11,377 nucleotides of DNA from Savagea sp. (GTDB taxonomy: Bacteria > Bacillota > Bacilli > Bacillales_A > Planococcaceae), in NCBI GenBank assembly GCA_030152585.1, contig JASLJC010000074.1, forward strand, positions 1-11,377, given 5' to 3'. The translations under genes and the position numbers were made by a program. The notes beneath the pieces are model-generated. The model saw only the letters and a program-made list of their open reading frames with translations, was not told where the DNA came from and ran no database searches. Below, in pieces: positions 6,405 through 11,377 of the stretch; the first letter of the stretch is position 1; every line of letters starts with the position of its first letter.

Positions 6405-6447
6405 AAAAAAACGCACAATACTCGAAAATGAGAGTATTGTGCGTTTT
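6405..6447. terminator. Bidirectional intrinsic terminator between thiE and clpC
   Basis: ACGCACAATACTC (6411-6423) and GAGTATTGTGCGT (6432-6444) form a 13-bp perfect stem with an 8-base loop. A-tracts on the left (6405-6410) and T's on the right (6444-6447) allow it to act on both convergent transcripts, ending thiMDE rightwards and clpC leftwards. Confidence 0.9.
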
Positions 6448-6467
6448 CGTTTCAATTCGTTTTTCGA

Positions 6468-8930
6468 TTACGGTGTAACGTTCATTTCTGTTTCATTCGA
6501 AATGAAAAGTTCGCCTTCTTTCACTCGAATGACGATACGACTTCCTTCTTTTACTTCTTTTCGTAAAAGTAATTCTGCTAACGGATCTTCGACGTGACGT
6601 TGTAGTGCCCGACGAAGTGGACGTGCGCCGTACTCTGGGTCGTATCCTTCTTCTACTACTTTATCTTTTGCAGCGTCTGTAAATTCTAACGTAATCTGTT
6701 GTTCTGCTAAACGTTGAGTCATATCGTTTGCAAGTAACGATACGATCTCACGCAATTGTTTTTTCTCTAACGAATGGAAAACAATCATTTCATCAATACG
6801 GTTTAAAAATTCTGGACGGAATTCTTTTTTCAATGCATTTAACATGTTGTCTTTCATTTTCGCATGATCGGCTTCTTTCGTGTCATGAATATTAAATCCG
6901 ACGTAACGATTTTCTTTCAATGCGTGTGCACCGACGTTTGATGTCATAATGATGACCGTATTCCGAAAATCGACTGTACGTCCTTTTGAGTCAGTGAGAC
7001 GTCCATCTTCTAACACTTGTAATAAAATATTGAACGTATCCGGATGCGCTTTTTCAATTTCGTCGAGTAAGACGACAGAATATGGTTTTCGGCGCACCGC
7101 TTCCGTTAATTGTCCGCCTTCATCATGTCCGACATATCCCGGAGGTGAACCGACGAGTCGACTCGTTGCGTGTTTTTCCATAAATTCGCTCATATCGACG
7201 CGAATCATCGCATCTTCGTCGCCAAACATCGCTTCTGCTAATGCACGTGCGAGTTCTGTTTTTCCGACGCCTGTTGGTCCGAGGAAAATGAATGAACCAA
7301 TCGGGCGTTTCGGGTCTTTCAATCCTGCATGAGCACGGCGAATCGCTTTCGATACCGCAACGACAGCTTCGTCTTGTCCGATGACACGTTCGTGTAATAT
7401 GTTTTCCATATTTAATAGACGTGCCGTATCCGCTTCTGCAATTTTTTGAACAGGAACCCCTGTCCACATCGATACGACTTCTGCTATATCTTCTTCAGTC
7501 ACTTCTGACTCCATTTGACCACGTTTCGCTTCCCACGCCTCTTTTTCTCGTTGGAGACGTTCTTCTGCTTGACGTTCTTCATCGCGTAATTGCGCCGCTT
7601 TTTCGAACTGTTGACTTTGTACAGCCGCATCTTTTTCAGATTGAAGCGACTCTAGTCGTTCTTCTAACTCTTTTAAAATATCCGGCGTCGCATACGAACG
7701 AAGTCGTACTTTCGATCCAGCTTCATCAATTAAATCGATTGCTTTATCCGGTAAAAATCGATCGGAAATATAGCGATCGGACATTTTCGCCGCTGCTTCG
7801 AGCGCATCGTCTGTGATCGTCACACGGTGATGCGCTTCGTAACGATCGCGCAAACCACGCATAATTTCAATCGTCTCTTCAATCGTCGGCTCATCGACTT
7901 GAACCGGTTGGAAACGACGTTCTAATGCCGCATCTTTTTCGATATACTTTCGATACTCATCTAACGTCGTCGCACCGATACATTGTAATTCACCACGAGC
8001 TAAAGACGGTTTCAAAATATTCGACGCATCGATTGCACCTTCTGCGCCACCTGCTCCGATTAACGTATGCAATTCGTCGATAAATAAAATGACATTGCCG
8101 GCTTCTTTAATTTCGTCCATCATTTTTTTCATACGATCTTCAAATTCACCACGATATTTCGTTCCAGCGACGACCGTTCCCATGTCGAGCACCATAACGC
8201 GTTTTTCTCTTAAAATATCTGGTACTTCGTTATTGACAACTTGTAATGCGAGTCCTTCTGCAATCGCTGTTTTCCCTACGCCAGGTTCTCCGATTAATAC
8301 GGGGTTATTTTTCGTGCGGCGTGCTAATACTTCAATGACACGTGTAATCTCTTTTTCACGTCCAATGACCGGATCGAGTTCTCCTTCACGTGCTTTCGCG
8401 GTTAAATCACGCGCCAGTTCATCTAATGTCGGCGTATTCGTTCCTGCGTGCGCATTTCCTTTCATCTTTTTGTTTGATGATGAAATACCACCAGAAGCAC
8501 CGAGCAATTGTAATACTTGTTGACGTGCTTTATTTAAACTGATGTCTGCATTTGCTAATACGCGTGCTGCAACACCTTCTCCTTCGCGGATGAGTGCTAG
8601 TAAAATATGTTCTGTTCCAACGTACGTATGGTTCAGACGACGAGCTTCCGCTAACGATAGTTCTAATACTTTTTTCGCACGTGGCGTATATTGAACGACG
8701 GCATCCGATTGTGCATTGCCGGTTCCGATAATTTCTTCGATTCCTTTTTCCATCGCTTCAAATTCAACACCGCTCGCTTCTAACGCTTGCGCTGCAATTC
8801 CTTCTCGCTCTCGTAACAGTCCAAGTAAAATATGTTCTGTTCCGACTGCTCCGTGTTGAAGACGTGTCGCTTCTTCTTGTGCGAGTCGAAGCACTTGTAA
8901 AGCTCTCTGTGTAAAACGATTGTACATCAT
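6468..8930 (-). CDS. clpC: ATP-dependent Clp protease ATP-binding subunit ClpC
   Basis: AAA+ unfoldase that recognises aggregated or phosphoarginine-tagged proteins and threads them into ClpP; in the Bacillus group it works with adaptors such as MecA and McsB. The 820-residue protein is full length and has both N-terminal Clp repeats (about 1-145). The first AAA+ module has Walker A GEPGVGKT at 214-221 and Walker B ILFIDE at 281-286. A coiled middle domain of the UVR type spans about 411-475. The second module has GPTGVGKT at 551-558 and VVLLDE at 619-624. The ClpP-docking tripeptide VGF is at 677-679. AAAGGAG ends seven to eight bases before the ATG. The gene lies downstream of mcsB but also has its own CtsR-controlled promoter. 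A radA homologue, its usual next neighbour in Bacillus subtilis, is absent; a terminator follows. Confidence 0.97.
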   Translation of the reverse strand: MMYNRFTQRALQVLRLAQEEATRLQHGAVGTEHILLGLLREREGIAAQALEASGVEFEAMEKGIEEIIGTGNAQSDAVVQYTPRAKKVLELSLAEARRLNHTYVGTEHILLALIREGEGVAARVLANADISLNKARQQVLQLLGASGGISSSNKKMKGNAHAGTNTPTLDELARDLTAKAREGELDPVIGREKEITRVIEVLARRTKNNPVLIGEPGVGKTAIAEGLALQVVNNEVPDILREKRVMVLDMGTVVAGTKYRGEFEDRMKKMMDEIKEAGNVILFIDELHTLIGAGGAEGAIDASNILKPSLARGELQCIGATTLDEYRKYIEKDAALERRFQPVQVDEPTIEETIEIMRGLRDRYEAHHRVTITDDALEAAAKMSDRYISDRFLPDKAIDLIDEAGSKVRLRSYATPDILKELEERLESLQSEKDAAVQSQQFEKAAQLRDEERQAEERLQREKEAWEAKRGQMESEVTEEDIAEVVSMWTGVPVQKIAEADTARLLNMENILHERVIGQDEAVVAVSKAIRRAHAGLKDPKRPIGSFIFLGPTGVGKTELARALAEAMFGDEDAMIRVDMSEFMEKHATSRLVGSPPGYVGHDEGGQLTEAVRRKPYSVVLLDEIEKAHPDTFNILLQVLEDGRLTDSKGRTVDFRNTVIIMTSNVGAHALKENRYVGFNIHDTKEADHAKMKDNMLNALKKEFRPEFLNRIDEMIVFHSLEKKQLREIVSLLANDMTQRLAEQQITLEFTDAAKDKVVEEGYDPEYGARPLRRALQRHVEDPLAELLLRKEVKEGSRIVIRVKEGELFISNETEMNVTP

Positions 8931-8956
8931 CGTATCTCTCCTTTAGGCTTCCATTT

Positions 8957-8979
8957 TTTGACTTTGACTATCTTTGACT
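8957..8979 (-). promoter_or_regulatory. CtsR operator of clpC (three heptads)
   Basis: On the minus strand AGTCAAA-GAT-AGTCAAA (8979-8963) fits the CtsR consensus RGTCAAANANRGTCAAA exactly. A third AGTCAAA (8963-8957) follows, overlapping by one base. The site begins two bases after the -10 box and should cover the transcription start, giving repression by steric exclusion. Confidence 0.92.
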
Positions 8980-8981
8980 TT

Positions 8982-9010
8982 AGTATACGGGAATTTATTT
9001 TTTAGCGCAA
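8982..9010 (-). promoter_or_regulatory. clpC promoter inside the ctsR operon
   Basis: On the minus strand TTGCGC (9010-9005), a 17-base spacer and TATACT (8987-8982) form a sigma-A promoter in the gap between mcsB and clpC, directly before the CtsR operator. It would let clpC be made independently of, but under the same repressor as, the upstream genes. Confidence 0.75.
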
Positions 9011-9019
9011 TGAAGACGC

Positions 9020-10069
9020 TCATTCATCATCGGACAATCGTTGGCGAAATATTTTAGCACGGAGTTGGTCACGCTCACGTGGCGTTAACGTTCGATTGGC
9101 ATATTGTTGAATGAGCCACGGCTGCATAAATAACAACAATTCATTTAAAATGCCGCGATGAATATGTTGAATGAGCCCAAGATCAATGCCGAGCCGAATA
9201 TCGGATAAACGATCTGCCGCTTCTTTCGATTGGAGAAGACGGCTATGACGTAACGTACCGTATGAACGGAAAATACGATCTTCTAACGCTACGCGAGAAT
9301 GTTCGATCATTTTTTGACGTAAAGCACGCTCATGTGCAATTAAACGTTCTGCGATATCTTTCAACTCTTGAATCGTCTCTTGTTCACTTTTACCGAGTGT
9401 CGTCTGATTTGAAATTTGATATAAATTACCGGATGCTTCGCTACCTTCTCCGTATGTTCCGCGTACGACGAATCCTAAACGTGAAATCGTCTGAACGATT
9501 CGCTTCATTTGTCCGGTCATCGATAAAACAGGTAAATGCATCATTACGGAAGCACGTAATCCCGTTCCAGTATTTGATGGACAACTCGTTAAATATCCGA
9601 ACTGTTGATGGAAGGCATACGTCATATTTCGTTCGATTTGATCGTCGATCGCATTTGCTTGTTCGTATACGTTTTCGAGTTGTAAACCAGCGCCGAGACA
9701 TTGAATACGTAAATGGTCTTCTTCGTTCACCATAATACTGACCGTTTCGTCTTTAGATAACAAAACAGCGCCAGTTGATTTGTTCGATAATGCTGGGCTA
9801 ATTAAATGTTTTTCGACGAGCGTATGTCGGAAAAGAGAGTCCATTTGATCCATCGCATGCACATGAAGTGCGGGAAACTCTCGTTGTAAAAGTGCTAATA
9901 ACTGTTGGCGCAATTGCAATTGTTCACGCTCGTCTAATACGCTTGCAAAAGCAAACGATGCATCATTACGGGCTAAGCGAATGCGAGTCGATAAAACGAT
10001 ATCGCTCGCTTCTCCTTCACTTTTCATCCATTCCGACATCGTCTCTTCAATAAAAGATTGGATTGACAT
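9020..10069 (-). CDS. mcsB: Protein arginine kinase McsB
   Basis: Phosphorylates arginine side chains on CtsR and on damaged proteins, which releases CtsR from DNA and targets substrates to ClpCP. The 349-residue protein is related to the phosphagen kinases. It has SDIVLSTRIRLARN (22-35), the ATP-binding region around EKHLISP (86-92), NEEDHLRIQC (115-124), and LTSCPSNTGTGLRASVMM with Cys163, which corresponds to the catalytic Cys167 of Bacillus subtilis. RDQLRA at 333-338 matches the RDxxRA phosphoarginine-binding motif that regulates McsB. It is about 14 residues shorter than the B. subtilis protein, chiefly at the C-terminus. The ATG abuts the mcsA stop (TAAATG), with GGAGGG inside the end of mcsA. 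Confidence 0.96.
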   Translation of the reverse strand: MSIQSFIEETMSEWMKSEGEASDIVLSTRIRLARNDASFAFASVLDEREQLQLRQQLLALLQREFPALHVHAMDQMDSLFRHTLVEKHLISPALSNKSTGAVLLSKDETVSIMVNEEDHLRIQCLGAGLQLENVYEQANAIDDQIERNMTYAFHQQFGYLTSCPSNTGTGLRASVMMHLPVLSMTGQMKRIVQTISRLGFVVRGTYGEGSEASGNLYQISNQTTLGKSEQETIQELKDIAERLIAHERALRQKMIEHSRVALEDRIFRSYGTLRHSRLLQSKEAADRLSDIRLGIDLGLIQHIHRGILNELLLFMQPWLIQQYANRTLTPRERDQLRAKIFRQRLSDDE

Positions 10070-10603
10070 TTATTTCCCTCCTTCTATCAACTGTTTCTCA
10101 AGCGCTCGAATTTCATCTCGGAATAGTGCTGCTTCTTCAAAACGTTCATCGGCAATAGCTGATGCGAGTTGCTTCCGCGTTTCTTCAATTTTTCGTTCTA
10201 CAGCAAAACGGGCATTGAATTGTGCGGGCACTTTTCCTTCGTAACGTAAATGTCCACCGTGTAATTTTTTTAAAATCGGTGGTAACTGTTCTTGGAACGC
10301 TTCGTAACACGTCGCACAACCAAATTTTCCACCGTCTAAAAACTGCTCAAAATGTAATCCACATTGTGGACAACTAATTTCGACTTGATTTTCATACGGT
10401 TTTTCAGGCGTAATGCCGAGATGTCCGAACCAGTTCGATAAAAAATGAGAAATCGAAGGAGGCGTTTCTTCTTTCGGAAAAGAAGTAATGAAACCTGTCT
10501 CCTTCGCACACGTTTCACACAATTTCCGTTCGGTCTTACCTTCTAACGTTTCACTTTTCAAAAAGATTGTCGCTTCTTCTTCATTACAGCGATCGCATAA
10601 CAT
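10070..10603 (-). CDS. mcsA: McsA, zinc-binding activator of McsB
   Basis: Cofactor that stimulates the arginine kinase activity of McsB and links stress sensing to CtsR inactivation. The 177-residue protein has the expected cysteine pairs: C3/C6, C29/C32, C78/C81 and C96/C99, four CxxC motifs suited to zinc binding and redox sensing. It ends with a UVR-type helical pair (about 137-172, with EEAALFRDEIRALEKQL). The ATG at 10603 is nine bases past the ctsR stop, with GAGGTG overlapping that stop codon. Second gene of the operon, translated closely with its neighbours. Confidence 0.95.
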   Translation of the reverse strand: MLCDRCNEEEATIFLKSETLEGKTERKLCETCAKETGFITSFPKEETPPSISHFLSNWFGHLGITPEKPYENQVEISCPQCGLHFEQFLDGGKFGCATCYEAFQEQLPPILKKLHGGHLRYEGKVPAQFNARFAVERKIEETRKQLASAIADERFEEAALFRDEIRALEKQLIEGGK

Positions 10604-10612
10604 ATCGTCACC

Positions 10613-11086
10613 TCATTTATCTCTTTCATATAACATCGTTTCGACCATCACTTGTAATAAACGTCCTCGCGTCATGTCGCGTTCTGGTAACGGCTGACGA
10701 AGAACTTCTCGGCTCGTGACGGCTAACATTAATCGCGCTTCTCGCTCTGTCACGATATCTTCTTCATATAAAAGACGGATGATATCTTCGGCCATCGTCG
10801 TTGAAGCACCGTGCCGCACACTTTCAATGACATGATCTAACAAATCTTTTTCGGTATGCATTTGAATCCGATAAATACGAATATATCCGCCACCGCCTCG
10901 TTTCGATTCTACTGCATATCCCCGTTCAGTCGTAAAGCGTGTTTTAATGACGTAATTAATTTGAGAAGGGACACATTCAAATTTTTCTGCGATTTCATTT
11001 CGTTTAATTTCGGCTTTGCCCCGCTCACTCTGTTCGATCATCGTCTTTAAATAATGTTCGATAATATCGGTTACACTTTTACTCAA
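10613..11086 (-). CDS. ctsR: Transcriptional repressor CtsR (TTG start)
   Basis: Repressor of class III heat-shock genes, binding direct AGTCAAA heptads. The 157-residue protein has an N-terminal winged helix-turn-helix with CVPSQINYVI (38-47) and the wing SKRGGGGYIR (61-70). The tetraglycine tip at 64-67 is the known heat-sensing element in B. subtilis CtsR. The start is TTG at 11086: AAAGGAG ends eight bases upstream, and from there the numbering aligns residue for residue with the B. subtilis protein (DIIE at 7-10). An ATG in frame at 11158 would place the promoter and operator inside the gene, so it is rejected. First gene of the ctsR-mcsA-mcsB-clpC operon, autoregulated. Confidence 0.96.
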   Translation of the reverse strand: MSKSVTDIIEHYLKTMIEQSERGKAEIKRNEIAEKFECVPSQINYVIKTRFTTERGYAVESKRGGGGYIRIYRIQMHTEKDLLDHVIESVRHGASTTMAEDIIRLLYEEDIVTEREARLMLAVTSREVLRQPLPERDMTRGRLLQVMVETMLYERDK

Positions 11087-11103
11087 TTGCTTCACTCCTT
11101 TCC

Positions 11104-11126
11104 ATTGACTTTGACTATCTTTGACT
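11104..11126 (-). promoter_or_regulatory. CtsR operator of ctsR (autoregulatory)
   Basis: On the minus strand AGTCAAA-GAT-AGTCAAA (11126-11110) is identical to the core clpC operator, spacer included. It is followed by a third, partial heptad AGTCAA (11110-11105). It begins two bases after the -10 box, the same geometry as at clpC. Confidence 0.92.
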
Positions 11127-11128
11127 TT

Positions 11129-11158
11129 ATTATATAATGTTCGCCACAATGCGTGCAA
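11129..11158 (-). promoter_or_regulatory. ctsR operon promoter
   Basis: On the minus strand TTGCAC (11158-11153), an 18-base spacer and TATAAT (11134-11129) give a sigma-A promoter. The -10 box runs straight into the CtsR heptads. It drives ctsR-mcsA-mcsB and, by readthrough, clpC. Confidence 0.8.
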
Positions 11159-11313
11159 CCGTTGTGCTCGTCTTTTCGCAGTTCAGATGAATACAATCTA
11201 CAGTATGTACTTTTCTTTAAATCATTCAGTTCATTTCATATGGGCAGATTTAAACAATCCACATAAGCACGTTAACTTCGAAAATCGGTTCTATAATATA
11301 TGTTTGGAGTTCT
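11159..11313. other. Non-coding stretch upstream of ctsR
   Basis: No convincing gene, tRNA or terminator is seen here. A TATAAT on the plus strand at 11292-11297 lacks a good -35 partner. On the minus strand a frame stays open from the window edge to a TAA at 11250-11252 (about 42 codons), but no start or family is recognisable. Confidence 0.4.
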
Positions 11314-11377
11314 ACACAATTCCATCGGATTTGCATGCTTGCCGCGGGCTCGCTCTTCAACTTCCCAAGCAAGTTTT
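11314..11377. repeat. Right repeat arm, inverted relative to the left arm
   Basis: The reverse complement carries, in order, AACTTGCTTGGG (11375-11364), GAGCGAGC (11355-11348), CCGCGGC (11347-11341), GCAAATCCG (11334-11326) and GGAATTGTGT (11323-11314). This is the same series of blocks as at 26-92, with diverged sequence between them. The last 18 bases equal the first 18 of the window. The window therefore seems to stop within a second copy of the repeat, before its central loop. Confidence 0.7.

Noticed and set aside
6949..8523. Several plus-strand open frames opposite clpC (6949-7332, 7421-7816, 8089-8523)
   Set aside because: They are antisense to a highly conserved gene, have low-complexity composition and no ribosome binding sites; they arise from the codon pattern of clpC.
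9262..9735. Plus-strand open frame of 157 codons opposite mcsB
   Set aside because: It lies wholly inside mcsB on the other strand and shows no recognisable motif or start signal.
11087..11158. ATG start for ctsR at 11158, adding 24 residues
   Set aside because: It would put the -10 box and the CtsR operator inside the coding region; the TTG at 11086 has a proper ribosome binding site and matches the family N-terminus.
11250..11375. Minus-strand open frame of about 42 codons entering from the window edge
   Set aside because: It runs through the repeat arm, has no recognisable similarity, and the related left arm has a stop codon at once in the matching frame.
1..11377. The 18-base identity of the two ends as proof of a circular plasmid or phage of about 11.36 kb
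   Set aside because: The content is core chromosome (ctsR-mcsA-mcsB-clpC, thiMDE) with no replication, partition or phage genes, and the repeated ends belong to a structured repeat that probably occurs elsewhere.

Overview
The window looks like core chromosome of a low-GC Gram-positive bacterium of the order Bacillales. The evidence is a complete ctsR-mcsA-mcsB-clpC heat-shock operon with CtsR heptad operators, strong GGAGG-type ribosome binding sites, CcpA-type cre sites, a TPP riboswitch with a classic intrinsic terminator, and an SdcS-like transporter. I cannot fix the genus from the sequence alone.

Layout from left to right. Positions 1-92 hold one arm of a repeat that recurs, inverted and diverged, at the far right end (11314-11377). 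Positions 89-537 are the 3' remnant of an ISL3-family insertion sequence: the C-terminus of a transposase with a frameshift near its end, followed by a terminal inverted repeat. A terminator at 559-595 closes a minus-strand divalent anion:sodium symporter gene (643-2304). The 440-base gap at 2314-2753 carries divergent promoters and four cre-like sites. It leads rightwards into an M20-family amidohydrolase of the allantoate/N-carbamoyl-amino-acid type (2754-3980). A TPP riboswitch and terminator (4000-4128) follow, then thiM-thiD-thiE (4151-6382), a thiamine salvage operon whose genes overlap at both junctions. A bidirectional terminator (6411-6444) separates thiE from the convergent, minus-strand clpC, mcsB, mcsA, ctsR block (6468-11086). 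That block has a CtsR-controlled promoter in front of ctsR and a second one in front of clpC.

How the parts work together. ThiM and ThiD phosphorylate the thiazole and pyrimidine moieties and ThiE joins them, so the cell can rebuild thiamine phosphate from scavenged parts; no de novo thiazole or pyrimidine synthesis gene is present here. CtsR represses its own operon and clpC. McsA activates the arginine kinase McsB, which inactivates CtsR and marks damaged proteins with phosphoarginine for ClpC, which unfolds them for ClpP (not in the window). The transporter and the amidohydrolase are probably under carbon catabolite control.

No defence system, phage, CRISPR array or clearly novel gene system is visible. 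The points most worth following up are the paired repeat arms at the two ends, the riboswitch switching architecture, the cre cluster, and the three-heptad CtsR operators shared by two promoters.
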